The notes beneath the pieces were generated by a model. The model had not been told where the DNA came from. It saw only the letters and a list, made by a program, of their open reading frames with translations, and did no database searches. From the NCBI RefSeq assembly GCF_012276985.1, contig NZ_JAAXMM010000009.1, positions 209,988-273,987 on the forward strand: DNA of 64,000 nucleotides, read 5' to 3'. Shown piece by piece: positions 18,446 through 27,864 of the stretch. Made by a program: the position numbers and the translations under genes. Source of the DNA: Agrobacterium sp. a22-2. GTDB lineage: Bacteria > Pseudomonadota > Alphaproteobacteria > Rhizobiales > Rhizobiaceae. The first letter of the stretch is position 1, and the number at the start of each line of letters is the position of its first letter.

Positions 18446-19384
18446 TCAGAGCTGTCGCTTGATGTCCCAGCGGTCGTGATACCACAGCCACTGTTCGGGA
18501 TATTCCCGCACCCAGGATTCGACCTTGTCATTCAGGAGCTGCGCGGTCGCCTGAACGTCCAGCAGCCCGTTCGCGTCACGCGGCAAGTCGACCTTCGGCT
18601 CTATTTCCAGGCGGAAGCGATTGTCGGGTAGACGAATGCAGCGGGCCGGATAGATCTCGCAATCGAACTGGCGCGCCAGCTTGGCCAGCAGCGGATTGGT
18701 GCGGACGTCCCGGCCGAAGAAGGAGGTCGGCGCGCCCTTTTGAAACTTCTGGTCGACGAGAACACCGACCCCGCCGCCCGCCTCCAGTTGCCGGGCCAGC
18801 GCAAAGGACGAGCCGGCATGGGACGGCACGAGCTTGCCCATGCGTGCCTTGCGGAATTCGAAGACCTTGTCGGCGACATAGGGATTGTTCGGCGGACGAA
18901 ACAGCACGGTTACGTAAAGGCCAAAGGCAGCCCCCGCCACCGGCAGCAGCTCGAAACTGCCGGTGTGTGCGGTAAAGACGATGAACGGCCGCGGGTTGTC
19001 GCGCAGATCCATGAAGATCGGAATGCCGGACACCTCGATTCGCCCCTCGCCCTGGCGCTGCGGATCGAAATCGAAGATCTGGTCGAGGAAGATATATTCC
19101 GCGGCAAGCCGACCCATATGGCCCCAGCTCGCCAGCGCGATCGATTGAATGTCCTCGTCGCTCTTTTCCGGGAAGGCGTTGCGCAGATTGACCAGCATCA
19201 GCCGATGGCGGCTCAACTTCGGTCCGATCCGACGCATCAGCCAGTCGGCAAAACGGATCGCCGGATCGGCCGGCAAGAGCTTCAGGACGCTCAGGAAACC
19301 GAAAATCACCTGCGCCACCAGCCATTGCTGGAAGCGCCTGAAGCCGAGCACGAGGCGGGTGAGGATCATCTTCACCGGGGTCAA
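18446..19384 (-). CDS. lpxXL: Lipid A very-long-chain acyltransferase LpxXL
   Basis: Inner-membrane acyltransferase of the LpxL/HtrB family, 312 residues, which in rhizobia transfers the 27-hydroxyoctacosanoyl chain from AcpXL to lipid A. The catalytic HX4E motif is seen as HTGSFE, near residue 140. The gene order acpXL-fabZ-fabF2-fabF1-adh-lpxXL is diagnostic. The frame opens at a TTG overlapping the adh stop (TTGA); an ATG five codons later is an equally possible start. It is the last gene of the cluster. Confidence 0.9.
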   Translation of the reverse strand: MTPVKMILTRLVLGFRRFQQWLVAQVIFGFLSVLKLLPADPAIRFADWLMRRIGPKLSRHRLMLVNLRNAFPEKSDEDIQSIALASWGHMGRLAAEYIFLDQIFDFDPQRQGEGRIEVSGIPIFMDLRDNPRPFIVFTAHTGSFELLPVAGAAFGLYVTVLFRPPNNPYVADKVFEFRKARMGKLVPSHAGSSFALARQLEAGGGVGVLVDQKFQKGAPTSFFGRDVRTNPLLAKLARQFDCEIYPARCIRLPDNRFRLEIEPKVDLPRDANGLLDVQATAQLLNDKVESWVREYPEQWLWYHDRWDIKRQL

Positions 19385-20409
19385 TCCATCCGCAGGACGA
19401 TTTTTCCGAAGACTTCGCGGGATTCCATGCGCAGCAGCGCCCGGTCGATCTCCTCGAGGCGGATTTCCGTGTCGATGACCGGATGCACCAGGCCGCGGGC
19501 CATCTTCTGCATGGCGTCGGCCATGTTTTCCATGCGGCAGCCGAAGGATCCGAGCAGCTTGAGCTGCTGCTGGAACAGCATCATCAGGTTGACATCGGTC
19601 GAGACGCCGGAGGTGGAGCCGCAGGTGACGAGCCGTCCGCCGCGCTTCAGGCAGAACATCGAGGCGGCAAAGGTATCCTTGCCGACATGTTCGAAGACCA
19701 CGTCGACACCCTTCTTCTTGGTCAGCTTGCGCACCACGCCCTCAAACCGGTCGACCCGGTAATTGATGACGTGATCGGCGCCCAGCGCCTTGGCCCGCTC
19801 GATCTTGTCATCGGAGCCGACGGTGGTGATGACGGTGCAGCCGATCTTCTTGGCAAGCTGGATGGCAGCCGAACCGATGCCCGAGCCGCCGGCATGGATG
19901 AGGATGGTTTCGCCGGGCTCGAGCTTGGCATTGTCGAACAGCATGTGCTCGACGGTGCCGAAGGTGACGGGCGCCAGGGCGGCAGCCACGGCATCGACGC
20001 CGGGAGGAGCCGGGACCAGCAGGCGGGCCGGAATGTTGATCTTCTCCTGCGCGAAACCGTCGAGGTGGAAACCATGCACGCCGGCGACATTCTCGCACAG
20101 ATTGTCGCGCTTCTCGCGGCAGGGCTTGCACAGGCCGCAGGTGCGCGCGCCGTAGACGGCGGCCAGCTGGCCCGGCAGAATGCTGCCGACGCCAGGCCCG
20201 ATCGCCTCGACCACGCCGGAGGCCTCCGCGCCGATCACCAGCGGCATCTTGCGCTTGGCAAAGGCCATGCCGCGCCAGCCCCAGACGTCGATATGGTTGA
20301 GGGCAACGGCCTTGACGCGCAGGGTGACCTCCCCCGGGCCCGGAGCGTCGGGTTCCGGCAGATCGGTGATCTCAAGCTTGCGGTCATCGATAAGCTGCAA
20401 AGCGCGCAT
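19381..20409 (-). CDS. Zinc-type alcohol dehydrogenase of the lipid A very-long-chain acyl cluster
   Basis: Medium-chain dehydrogenase/reductase of 342 residues. The structural zinc motif CGLCKPCREKRDNLC lies near residue 91 and the cofactor motif GGSGIGSAAIQLAKK near 175. A conserved member of the acpXL cluster, it is thought to act in oxidation/reduction of the omega-1 position of the very-long-chain acid; the exact step is inferred. I start at the ATG at 20409 (MRALQLID), preceded by AAGGA; further upstream codons run through a direct repeat. Confidence 0.88.
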   Translation of the reverse strand: MRALQLIDDRKLEITDLPEPDAPGPGEVTLRVKAVALNHIDVWGWRGMAFAKRKMPLVIGAEASGVVEAIGPGVGSILPGQLAAVYGARTCGLCKPCREKRDNLCENVAGVHGFHLDGFAQEKINIPARLLVPAPPGVDAVAAALAPVTFGTVEHMLFDNAKLEPGETILIHAGGSGIGSAAIQLAKKIGCTVITTVGSDDKIERAKALGADHVINYRVDRFEGVVRKLTKKKGVDVVFEHVGKDTFAASMFCLKRGGRLVTCGSTSGVSTDVNLMMLFQQQLKLLGSFGCRMENMADAMQKMARGLVHPVIDTEIRLEEIDRALLRMESREVFGKIVLRMD

Positions 20410-20463
20410 GAATTCCATCCTTCGCCCAAAGGCGTTCTGTCTTGCCTGTTCGTCTTTGCCGAG

Positions 20464-20506
20464 CCGATTAAGCCGGTTCGCGCGCGTGATCCGATTAAGC
20501 CGGTTC
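20464..20506. repeat. 16-base direct repeat at the fabF1-adh junction
   Basis: CCGATTAAGCCGGTTC occurs at 20464-20479 and again at 20491-20506, an interval of 27 bases. The second copy contains the fabF1 stop codon and its last codons, so the first copy looks like a small tandem duplication of the gene's end. Confidence 0.7.
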
Positions 20507-21781
20507 ACGTGTCATGACAAGGCTGGCGTTCTGGCCGCCGAAGCCGAAGGAGTTCGACAGCACGGCCGAAACGCTCTGGTCCCGCTTCACGTTCGGCACG
20601 ACGTCCAGCACCACGGTCGGGTCGGGATTGTTGTAGTTGATGGTTGGGGGCACGGTGCCGGTCAGCATGGTCTGTAGCGAGAACACCGCCTCGACGGCGC
20701 CGGCCGCCGTCAAGGTGTGGCCGATCATCGACTTGTTGGAGGATACCGGGATATCCTTCAACCCATCGCCGAAGACCGCCAGCATGGCCCCATATTCCAT
20801 CTTGTCGTTTTCAGGCGTCGAGGTGCCATGAGCATTAACGTAACCGATGCCCTCTTCCGACAGGCCGGCATCGTCCAGTGCGGCGCGGATCGTGGCAATC
20901 GCCGGGCCGCCGTCCGGCGAGGACCGGGTACGATGGAAATGATCGGCCTTTTCGCCGCAGCCGCGCATGATGCCGAGCACTTTTGCGCCACGCGACACGG
21001 CCGATTCGAGCGTTTCCAGCACCAGCGTCGCTGCGCCTTCTGCGATCACGAAGCCGTCACGATCCTTGCTGAAGGGTTTCGAGGCGCGCTCCGGCGGGTC
21101 GTTCTGGGTCGACAGAGCCGACAGCAAGGCAAAGCGGATCAGCGCCTCTGCGCTGACCGAGCCGTCGGTGGCAACGGTCAGGGCGCGTTCGGTCCGGCCC
21201 TGGCGGATCGCCTCGACGCCGAGCTGGATGGCCGTGGCGCCCGAGGCGCAGGCCGTCGACAGGGTCACCGGCAGGCCGCGCGTACCGAACCGGTCGGCCA
21301 ACCGTTCCGAGATGGAGCCAAACTGCACGGCCTCGAGGAAAACCGGATCGGGCTTCTGGCGCATGGCGGCCAGGAAACGTTCATAGGCATCGCCCGGATG
21401 GCTCGGCGGCGGAGCACGGTCGGCAAGGGCGAAACGATCGGCCCATTCCGGCTCGACCGGCGGGGCGGCGAGAAACAGCGGTCCGGCAAAATCGCCCGAC
21501 AGGCCGGCGGCGGCAAGCGCCTCGATAGTCGTTTCGCGCGCCATGGCATAGGAACGCTCCACCGCATTGGCGGCGGGCAGGTCGATAAAATCGACCGTGC
21601 CGCTGATGCGGGTCGAAAGACCCTCGGTCGGAAAACGGTTGATGGCATGGATGCCCGAGACGCCGCCGGTCAGCGCCGACCAATTGTCGTCAAGGCCTTG
21701 GCCGAGCGATGTGATGACGCCCATGCCGGTGACGGCGACGAGCGGGCGTCCGAGATGATCCTTGAAACGGGACTGTGTCAT
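20495..21781 (-). CDS. fabF1: Beta-ketoacyl-ACP synthase FabF1 of the AcpXL system
   Basis: Condensing enzyme of 428 residues that elongates acyl chains, here on AcpXL. The full catalytic triad is present: Cys178 in STACASGATA, His in NAHGTSTPENDKMEY, His in KSMIGHTLTAAGA; the C-terminal SNSFGFGGQNAS glycine loop is intact. Its neighbour fabF2 lacks the cysteine, so this subunit must carry the chemistry if the two pair. The ATG has AGGAG nine bases upstream. Confidence 0.92.
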   Translation of the reverse strand: MTQSRFKDHLGRPLVAVTGMGVITSLGQGLDDNWSALTGGVSGIHAINRFPTEGLSTRISGTVDFIDLPAANAVERSYAMARETTIEALAAAGLSGDFAGPLFLAAPPVEPEWADRFALADRAPPPSHPGDAYERFLAAMRQKPDPVFLEAVQFGSISERLADRFGTRGLPVTLSTACASGATAIQLGVEAIRQGRTERALTVATDGSVSAEALIRFALLSALSTQNDPPERASKPFSKDRDGFVIAEGAATLVLETLESAVSRGAKVLGIMRGCGEKADHFHRTRSSPDGGPAIATIRAALDDAGLSEEGIGYVNAHGTSTPENDKMEYGAMLAVFGDGLKDIPVSSNKSMIGHTLTAAGAVEAVFSLQTMLTGTVPPTINYNNPDPTVVLDVVPNVKRDQSVSAVLSNSFGFGGQNASLVMTREPA

Positions 21782-21795
21782 GGCTGCAACTCTCC

Positions 21796-23004
21796 TTACG
21801 CCTCGGCCGAAAGCATGGCCATGCCTTCGCCGCGGGTATAGCCGACCGTGGTTACGACGGCGTGCTGCGCGCCGCTGGTCATGACGGTTTCGTGGGCGGG
21901 GTCGAATGGCGGCACCGTCGCGCCGGTATCGATGGCAAGCGCTGCGAGCGCCAGGCCGAGCGGGAATTGCGCCTCAAGCCCGTGACCCGTCATGCTGCCA
22001 TAGGCGCGCAACGGCGCGCCCGGAAAGGCCGTTTCCAGCGCGAGTTTCTCGCGGGCCGACAGATCATGCAGGCCGCTGGCACCGGAAAAGACCACCGTGT
22101 CGGCCGGCACAGGCTGGCCCATGTCTGCCGAAAGCCGGGCCAGCCGGTCTTCGAACTTGCCCTGGTCGCGGCTGCCGCGGTCGCCCTCGATCGCATCGAT
22201 CGCCGCATAGATATGGGCGCCGCGCGCCTCGGCATGAGCACGCGATTCCAGCACGAGGAACGCGCCGACCGTGCCGAGCACCATGCCGCCGCCCTCACCG
22301 CCACCGGCACGCGACCACAGCGGCTGCCAGTCTCCCGTTGCATGGGCATTGATGCCCTCGACCAGCAGGAAGATATCGGCGCGCGCCGCCACGAAGGCGC
22401 CACCAACCAGCGTGTGGGTCGACTGACCGGCCTTGATGCGAGCAAAAGCGGTCTCGATCGCCGAGATGCCGGCCGACTCCTCGCCCATGAAGGTACGCGA
22501 CGATCCGGTCACCTTATGGACGATGGAAATATTGCCCGCCATCAGATTGGACAATTGCGCCAGGAACAGCGTCGGCCGCAGCTCGGTCGTCAGCTTCTCG
22601 TTGAGCAGCATGTCGCGATCATTGCGCTTCAGGCCCTCGTCGACGATCAGCGTATCGACCGTGACGTCGCGCTCGCCGCCACCGGCGGCGACGATCATGT
22701 CCATGGTGCCGCAGGCTTCCAGGTCGTCCTTCAGACCGGCATCGTCGAGCGCCAGGCCGGCGGTGTAGACGCCCAGCCGCTGCCAGTTCTCCATCTGCCG
22801 CTGATCGCCACGCTTGGCAATCTGCTGCGACCAGTCGATCGGCGGCAGCGGATGGATCGGATAGGGCTTGAAAGCCTCCGCCTCGATCGGGGGGCGAGGC
22901 GCCGTCGGCCCGCAGAGCAGCGCGACATGCGGATCCTTGCCGGTGCCGTGGCAGGTGACGATGCCTATGCCGGTGATCACCACATCGTTCGGCGTCTTGT
23001 CCAT
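21796..23004 (-). CDS. fabF2: Ketosynthase-like FabF2, without catalytic cysteine
   Basis: Thiolase-fold ketosynthase homologue of 402 residues. Aligning AIETAFARIKAG with AIQLGVEAIRQG of FabF1 puts GEESAG (174-179) opposite TACASG, so the nucleophile is replaced by Glu176. The first catalytic histidine (NAHGT in FabF1) corresponds to SGASG, also lost, while the second (SMTGHGLEA, His341) is kept. This pattern resembles the chain-length-factor partner of type II polyketide synthases, so it may form a heterodimer with FabF1 and set chain length. The family and cluster are known; the partner role is inference. Confidence 0.85.
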   Translation of the reverse strand: MDKTPNDVVITGIGIVTCHGTGKDPHVALLCGPTAPRPPIEAEAFKPYPIHPLPPIDWSQQIAKRGDQRQMENWQRLGVYTAGLALDDAGLKDDLEACGTMDMIVAAGGGERDVTVDTLIVDEGLKRNDRDMLLNEKLTTELRPTLFLAQLSNLMAGNISIVHKVTGSSRTFMGEESAGISAIETAFARIKAGQSTHTLVGGAFVAARADIFLLVEGINAHATGDWQPLWSRAGGGEGGGMVLGTVGAFLVLESRAHAEARGAHIYAAIDAIEGDRGSRDQGKFEDRLARLSADMGQPVPADTVVFSGASGLHDLSAREKLALETAFPGAPLRAYGSMTGHGLEAQFPLGLALAALAIDTGATVPPFDPAHETVMTSGAQHAVVTTVGYTRGEGMAMLSAEA

Positions 23005-23095
23005 TTCATATCCTCTTGTGTGGAGCCCGGCGGTCCTTGGTCGACAAGGACGGCCGCTCCATCTTCGCGCCCGAGGGCCTTCGGCGGACGTCGCT

Positions 23096-23569
23096 TCAGG
23101 AATTGGCGGCGATGGCGTCCATCAGGCCGACCTCTTCGGCGCGTTTGCGCACGATATCGGCCAGCGGAATTTCATTGAAGGGCATGGTGCGCAGCTTGAG
23201 CTGGCAATCGCAAACCTTCTTGCCGCCCGAGGTGATGCGCGCCTTGGTGACGGCAAAACCGGAACCGTCATGCTCAAGATCGGCTTCGATGTCCAGCACG
23301 GCGCCGGGTTCCACGAAGGTGCGCATCTTGGCGCCGTCGACAGACATCAGGAAGGGCATGGCGGCAAAATCGGTGACGGCCAGCACGAGCATGCCCGATG
23401 CCTGGGCCATGGTCTCGATCAGCAACACGCCCGGCACGAGCGGCATGCCTGGGAAATGGCCCTCGAAGACGGGGCTTTTCTCAGGCACGACCGAGCGCGC
23501 CTTGAGCTTTCCGTCGCGAAGGCTGACCGCCTCCACCTTGTCGATCATCTGGAAATATTCCAGCAGCAT
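23096..23569 (-). CDS. fabZ: 3-hydroxyacyl-ACP dehydratase FabZ of the AcpXL system
   Basis: Hot-dog-fold dehydratase of 157 residues acting on beta-hydroxyacyl-AcpXL. The signature HFPGMPLVPGVLLIETMAQA (about residues 38-57) contains the catalytic histidine and, further on, the glutamate. The C-terminus (DAIAANS) is longer than housekeeping FabZ. The ATG is preceded by GGAGGTCCCC. It lies 25 bases downstream of acpXL. Confidence 0.9.
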   Translation of the reverse strand: MLLEYFQMIDKVEAVSLRDGKLKARSVVPEKSPVFEGHFPGMPLVPGVLLIETMAQASGMLVLAVTDFAAMPFLMSVDGAKMRTFVEPGAVLDIEADLEHDGSGFAVTKARITSGGKKVCDCQLKLRTMPFNEIPLADIVRKRAEEVGLMDAIAANS

Positions 23570-23594
23570 GGGGACCTCCGGTCGCCTGGCTTGA

Positions 23595-23873
23595 TCAGCC
23601 CTTGGCTGCCCTGAGTTCGTCGATCTTGGCGCAGAGATTTTTCAACACGAAATACGCTTCGGTCGAAACCTTGCCTTCGTTGACTTCCTGGGTCCACTGT
23701 TCCAGCGGGATCTTGATGCCGAATTCCTTGTCGATGGCGAAGACGATATCGAGAAAGTCGAGGCTGTCGATACCGAGGTCGTCGATCGTGTGGCTTTCCG
23801 GCGTAATGGTCTCGCGGTCAATTTCGCTGGTCTCAGCGATAATGTCGGCAACTTTGTCAAATGTAGCAGTCAC
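23595..23873 (-). CDS. acpXL: Acyl carrier protein AcpXL for very-long-chain fatty acid
   Basis: Specialised acyl carrier protein of 92 residues that carries the C28 hydroxy acid to lipid A. The phosphopantetheine serine is Ser37 in [17 protein letters not shown] choose the GTG at 23873 ([12 protein letters not shown]), because GAGG lies nine bases upstream and the length then equals rhizobial AcpXL; an ATG three codons earlier sits too close to that ribosome site. It is the first gene of the cluster. Confidence 0.94.
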   Translation of the reverse strand: MTATFDKVADIIAETSEIDRETITPESHTIDDLGIDSLDFLDIVFAIDKEFGIKIPLEQWTQEVNEGKVSTEAYFVLKNLCAKIDELRAAKG

Positions 23874-23980
23874 GCCAATCATCCTCGTAAAAATCCTATT
23901 CAGCGTCCCACATAGGCAAAACAATCCCAAAAGCCAATGGCCAGATTGCGCAGTGGAACAAAATGGCGTGTCAGTGTTGC

Positions 23981-25330
23981 CTAAACAGCAATCGAATGGC
24001 GCCCCTTGCCGTTCGACAGATAGCTGTCGAAGGCCGCGGCAACGCTGCGTGCGAATGGCTTGCCGAGGTCCGTCAGCCTGAGCCCTTCGGCGTCGATCTG
24101 ACAGATACCGTCCTGGTTGCCTGCCGCAAAGAGCCGTGCTTCGGCGATGACATCTTCGGCGAGTGCGGGATATAGGCCACGGATTTCAGCAAAGGAGAAC
24201 GCGAAGCCGCACATGATCCGCTCGATGACCAGAGCGCGCATGCGGTCCTCCTCCGACAGCGCGATGCCGCGCACCACCGTCAGGCCCTGATCGGTCGCCA
24301 GCCGCTGATATTCGCCGGTTGCCGGCATGTTCTGCACATAGCCCTGCGGCAATTGCCCGATGGAGGATGCACCAAGCCCGATCAGCGCGTCGGCGGCATC
24401 GTCGGTATAGCCCTGAAAATTGCGGCGCAGACGCCCTTCTCGTGCCGCGACCGCCAGCGTGTCGTCCGGCCTTGCAAAATGGTCGATGCCGATCGGCTCG
24501 TAGCCGGCAGCCACCAGAAGCTCGGCGGCACGGCTCATCTGCCGGAACCGTTCCTCGATATCCGGCAGGATATCCTCCGGGATCATCGTCTGGTGCTTCT
24601 TCATCCACGGAACATGGGCATAACCGAACAAAGCGATGCGGTCCGGCGACAGGGAGACGATATCGTGTACCGTACTCGTCAGCGTCTCCAGCGTCTGGTG
24701 CGGCAGGCCATAGAGAATGTCGCAATTGACGGAATGCACGCCCCTCGCCCGCACCGCCTCGACCACGGAGCGCGTCTGCTCGAAGGTCTGGATGCGGTTG
24801 ATGGCCTTCTGCACGGTCGGATTGAAATCCTGAACACCGAGGCTTGCCCGCGTCATGCCGATCACCGCCAGTGCATCGTAGCGCGGTTCGTCCAGATCGT
24901 TCGGATCCATCTCGACGCTGATCTCGACATCGTCGCGGAAGGTGAAGGCTGCCCGCAGGTCCGCCATCAGCGCGATCATGTCGTCCGGCCGCAGCATGGT
25001 GGGCGAGCCGCCGCCAAAATGCACCGCGCTGACGCGGACATCGGGGCTGACCAGCGATCCGACCTTTTCGATCTCATGCTTCAGGGCCGCAAGATAGGCG
25101 GTGATGGGTTCGTATTTCAGGGTGTGCTTGGTATGGCAGGCGCAGAACCAGCACAGCCGGTCGCAATAGGGAATATGGATGTAGAGCGAAAGATCGTGGC
25201 CGGAATGCAGTTCCTGCAACCACTGCGCATATATGCCGCACCCGATGCCATCATGAAAATGTGGCGCCGTCGGATAGCTTGTGTAACGCGGTACAGCGCT
25301 GGAATATTTGGCTAACAAGGCGTTGTTCAT
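23981..25330 (-). CDS. hemN: Oxygen-independent coproporphyrinogen III oxidase
   Basis: Radical SAM enzyme of haem biosynthesis, 449 residues, replacing the oxygen-dependent oxidase under low oxygen. The iron-sulfur motif CX3CX2C is at Cys56, Cys60 and Cys63 ([14 protein letters not shown]), and the SAM site includes FGGGSPT. The ATG at 25330 is preceded by GGAGGAACG. It is divergent from fnrN with an anaerobox between them, so it is probably FnrN-activated, as in other rhizobia. Confidence 0.95.
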   Translation of the reverse strand: MNNALLAKYSSAVPRYTSYPTAPHFHDGIGCGIYAQWLQELHSGHDLSLYIHIPYCDRLCWFCACHTKHTLKYEPITAYLAALKHEIEKVGSLVSPDVRVSAVHFGGGSPTMLRPDDMIALMADLRAAFTFRDDVEISVEMDPNDLDEPRYDALAVIGMTRASLGVQDFNPTVQKAINRIQTFEQTRSVVEAVRARGVHSVNCDILYGLPHQTLETLTSTVHDIVSLSPDRIALFGYAHVPWMKKHQTMIPEDILPDIEERFRQMSRAAELLVAAGYEPIGIDHFARPDDTLAVAAREGRLRRNFQGYTDDAADALIGLGASSIGQLPQGYVQNMPATGEYQRLATDQGLTVVRGIALSEEDRMRALVIERIMCGFAFSFAEIRGLYPALAEDVIAEARLFAAGNQDGICQIDAEGLRLTDLGKPFARSVAAAFDSYLSNGKGRHSIAV

Positions 25331-25399
25331 CGTTCCTCCGGACCCTTGCGAGGCGAACATCATTAGACTAGCTGATAACGCCGGCAGGCCTTCCAGCCT

Positions 25400-25413
25400 T
25401 TGACTTCGATCAA
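25400..25413. promoter_or_regulatory. FNR/FixK box between hemN and fnrN
   Basis: TTGACTTCGATCAA matches the anaerobox consensus with one mismatch. Its centre is 76 bases from the hemN start and about 147 from the chosen fnrN start. It could activate hemN and autoregulate fnrN. Only one clear box is visible here. Confidence 0.8.
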
Positions 25414-25553
25414 TTTCCTGCTAGATTTGGATAATTGACGGAAGCTAATCCGCATGATCTTCGTCCGAGCACTTTTCGGACGAATCTCTGGAAACAATCG
25501 TGTCAAAGAGCATCACATCATGCTTCGGCAATTTGGCCGAACCGGGAGCGGAT

Positions 25554-26282
25554 ATGGACACGCAGAATTCGAAACCCTATGCCGATAGCGAAGCCCCACA
25601 GGTTTGTCGCGCTTGCGAAGCTCGACATGGTGGTGTCTGCGCAACCCTGACGGCATCCCAGCTGGTCGAGCTGAACAAACATTCGACGCGCCGCAAGGTG
25701 GATGCAGGCAGCGAGGTGATCGGCCAGGGCGAACAGGTCTCGTCCTACAGCAATATCCTGGCCGGCGTCGTCAAGCTGTCGAAAATGATGGCCGACGGAC
25801 GCCAGCAGATCGTCGGGCTGCAATTCGCCCCCGATTTCATGGGTCGGCCTTTTCTCGAGGAAAGCAGCCTGACGGCAGAGGCGGCCACCGACGCGGAAAT
25901 CTGCGCCTTCCCGCGCGCCCTGATCGACCGGATGGTCACGCAAGTTCCCGATTTCGAGCGCAAGCTGCATAGCCAGTCGCTGAAGGAACTCGACGAGGCA
26001 CGCGACTGGATGCTGACGCTGGGCCGCAAGACGGCGCAGGAAAAGGTCGCCAGCTTTCTCTATCTGATCGCCACCCATATCGACCCGATGAAGGCCACCA
26101 GCACGACATTCGACCTGCCGCTGTCGCGCGCCGACATCGCCGACTTCCTCGGCCTGACGATCGAAACCGTCAGCCGGCAGATGACCAAGCTGCGCAAGGA
26201 AGGCATTATCGTCATCGAGAACAACCGGCATGTCATCGTGCCGGACCCGCGCCGCCTGCGCAACGCCGCCGGCATCGACTGA
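25554..26282 (+). CDS. fnrN: Oxygen-sensing Crp/Fnr regulator FnrN
   Basis: Cytoplasmic activator of microaerobic genes, 242 residues. The N-terminal cysteines Cys18, Cys21 and Cys29 (VCRACEARHGGVC) with Cys117 (DAEICAFP) should hold an oxygen-labile [4Fe-4S] cluster as in FNR. The DNA-reading helix is in SRADIADFLGLTIETVSRQ near residue 200, with the E..SR triad of FNR proteins. I prefer the ATG at 25554 (GGAG five bases upstream); a GTG at 25500 would add 18 residues. Likely targets in this window are hemN, ccoNOQP and ccoGHIS. Confidence 0.92.
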   Translation: MDTQNSKPYADSEAPQVCRACEARHGGVCATLTASQLVELNKHSTRRKVDAGSEVIGQGEQVSSYSNILAGVVKLSKMMADGRQQIVGLQFAPDFMGRPFLEESSLTAEAATDAEICAFPRALIDRMVTQVPDFERKLHSQSLKELDEARDWMLTLGRKTAQEKVASFLYLIATHIDPMKATSTTFDLPLSRADIADFLGLTIETVSRQMTKLRKEGIIVIENNRHVIVPDPRRLRNAAGID

Positions 26283-26324
26283 CGTCTCACTCCGATTACC
26301 GGTCTGTCCTCGTCAACACCCGCG

Positions 26325-26753
26325 TCAGCGGGTGATGACGATCCTCGTGTTGCCGAGGCCTGTCTGGGTCGCCAGCGAGAAGAACCGGGCCGCATCTTCG
26401 GGATGCAGGCGCACGCAGCCATGAGAGGCCGGCTGGCCGAGCCGCTTGGTTTCATAGGTGGCATGCACGGCATATCCACCCTTGAAGAAGATCGCAAATG
26501 GCATCGGCGCATTGTCATACTTGCGGGAGCGATGATTCTTCGAGGCCCATTTGGCGCTGTAGCTGCCAGTTGGCGTTATATAGCCCTTTCGGCCAGTCGA
26601 AACTTTCCATCGATACTTGACGAAGCCGTTTTCCGTGACCGTCATGGTCTGATGTTCCAGACTGACGCGCGCCACCAGGTTTGCCGCTTCCGAAACAACA
26701 GGAAGACACTGGCTACCCAGCATAGCGGCCATCAAAATCAAGATTTTCTTCAT
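26325..26753 (-). CDS. L,D-transpeptidase (YkuD domain), exported
   Basis: Periplasmic cell-wall enzyme of 142 residues that crosslinks peptidoglycan or attaches proteins to it. A signal peptide (residues 1-23, ending SEA before ANL) precedes the YkuD domain with the catalytic motif HATYETKRLGQPASHGCVRL. The ATG at 26753 has GGGGGAACA upstream. It converges on fnrN and is monocistronic. Confidence 0.9.
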   Translation of the reverse strand: MKKILILMAAMLGSQCLPVVSEAANLVARVSLEHQTMTVTENGFVKYRWKVSTGRKGYITPTGSYSAKWASKNHRSRKYDNAPMPFAIFFKGGYAVHATYETKRLGQPASHGCVRLHPEDAARFFSLATQTGLGNTRIVITR

Positions 26754-26892
26754 TGTTCCCCCATCCGGATCGATAGATTTCCGATTTCCTTCAGCATGGA
26801 ACAATAGTTCTTAAAAAATGTACACGGCTCGACTTGCCATTCGTGCATTATCGCTAACACAAATGGTAAAAATCACGATTAACAAGATATTT

Positions 26893-27864
26893 TTACAACG
26901 ACACGACCACTGCGAGCAGCACGACAAGCCACAAGGCGAGCCAGGCCGCCTGCAGAACTCTGACGGCGGCGTCTATATCTGCCGCACCCAAATTGCGTCG
27001 ACCGGCGCCGTTCATCATCGGCTCGCTGACACGTTGGCCGGCATAGACCCTTGGACCGGCAAGACCGATATCGAGCGCACCGGCCATGGCCGCTTCCGGC
27101 CAGCCGGAATTGGGCGAGCGGTGCAGGCCGTGATCCCGCAGCGCGACCGAGAGCGAATGCCCACCGGCGCGGCGCCCGTCGCTCCACAAAGCGCCGGCTG
27201 CAATCAGCAGGGCCGACAGGCGCGCCGCCGGCCAATTGGCAAGATCGTCGAGGCGCGCCGAGGCCCAGCCGAAATCCCGATATTTGTCCGACTTGTGGCC
27301 GATCATCGAATCGGCGGTGTTGAGCATCTTGTAGGCAAGGATGCCGGGCAGGCCGAGCAAGGCGTACCAGAGCGCCGGCGCCACGACGCCGTCGGCAAAG
27401 TTTTCCGCAAGGCTCTCTATTGCCGCGCGGCACACGCCGGGCTCGTCCAGCGTCTCCGGGTCGCGGCCGACGATCAACGACACCGCCTTGCGCCCACCGG
27501 CGATCCCGCCGTCGCGCAGTCCGGCGGCCACGGCCGAGACATGATCGGTCAGGCTTTTCTGCGCCAGGAAGATAGCCGCGATGACGCTTTCCAGAACAAA
27601 GCCGAAGAGGCCCAGAGGACCGAGCAGACGGTGCAGCACCGTCCCGAGAAGAAGCGACACGGCAAGAAGGATGACGATGGCCAGAACGCCGCCAAACCGC
27701 CTGCGTCGCGGCGACCAGTGCGCCCGGTTCAGTCCTCGGTCGCAGGCGGAAATGGCGGCGCCGAACAGCACGACCGGATGCGGCAGGCGCTTCCACAGCC
27801 ACGGCGGATCGCCAACCAGCCGGTCGAGCAGCAAGGCCAGCAGGAGCGTGAGGAGTTGCATCAT
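26893..27864 (-). CDS. cobD: Adenosylcobinamide-phosphate synthase CobD (CbiB)
   Basis: Integral membrane protein of 323 residues that joins aminopropanol phosphate to adenosylcobyric acid in cobalamin synthesis. The N-terminal LLLALLLDRLVGDPPWLWKR motif and the ESLAENFADGVVAPALWYAL segment are characteristic, with several membrane helices. It overlaps the cobC stop by four bases (ATGA) and is the last gene of the cobA-cobB-cobC-cobD operon. Confidence 0.94.
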   Translation of the reverse strand: MMQLLTLLLALLLDRLVGDPPWLWKRLPHPVVLFGAAISACDRGLNRAHWSPRRRRFGGVLAIVILLAVSLLLGTVLHRLLGPLGLFGFVLESVIAAIFLAQKSLTDHVSAVAAGLRDGGIAGGRKAVSLIVGRDPETLDEPGVCRAAIESLAENFADGVVAPALWYALLGLPGILAYKMLNTADSMIGHKSDKYRDFGWASARLDDLANWPAARLSALLIAAGALWSDGRRAGGHSLSVALRDHGLHRSPNSGWPEAAMAGALDIGLAGPRVYAGQRVSEPMMNGAGRRNLGAADIDAAVRVLQAAWLALWLVVLLAVVVSL

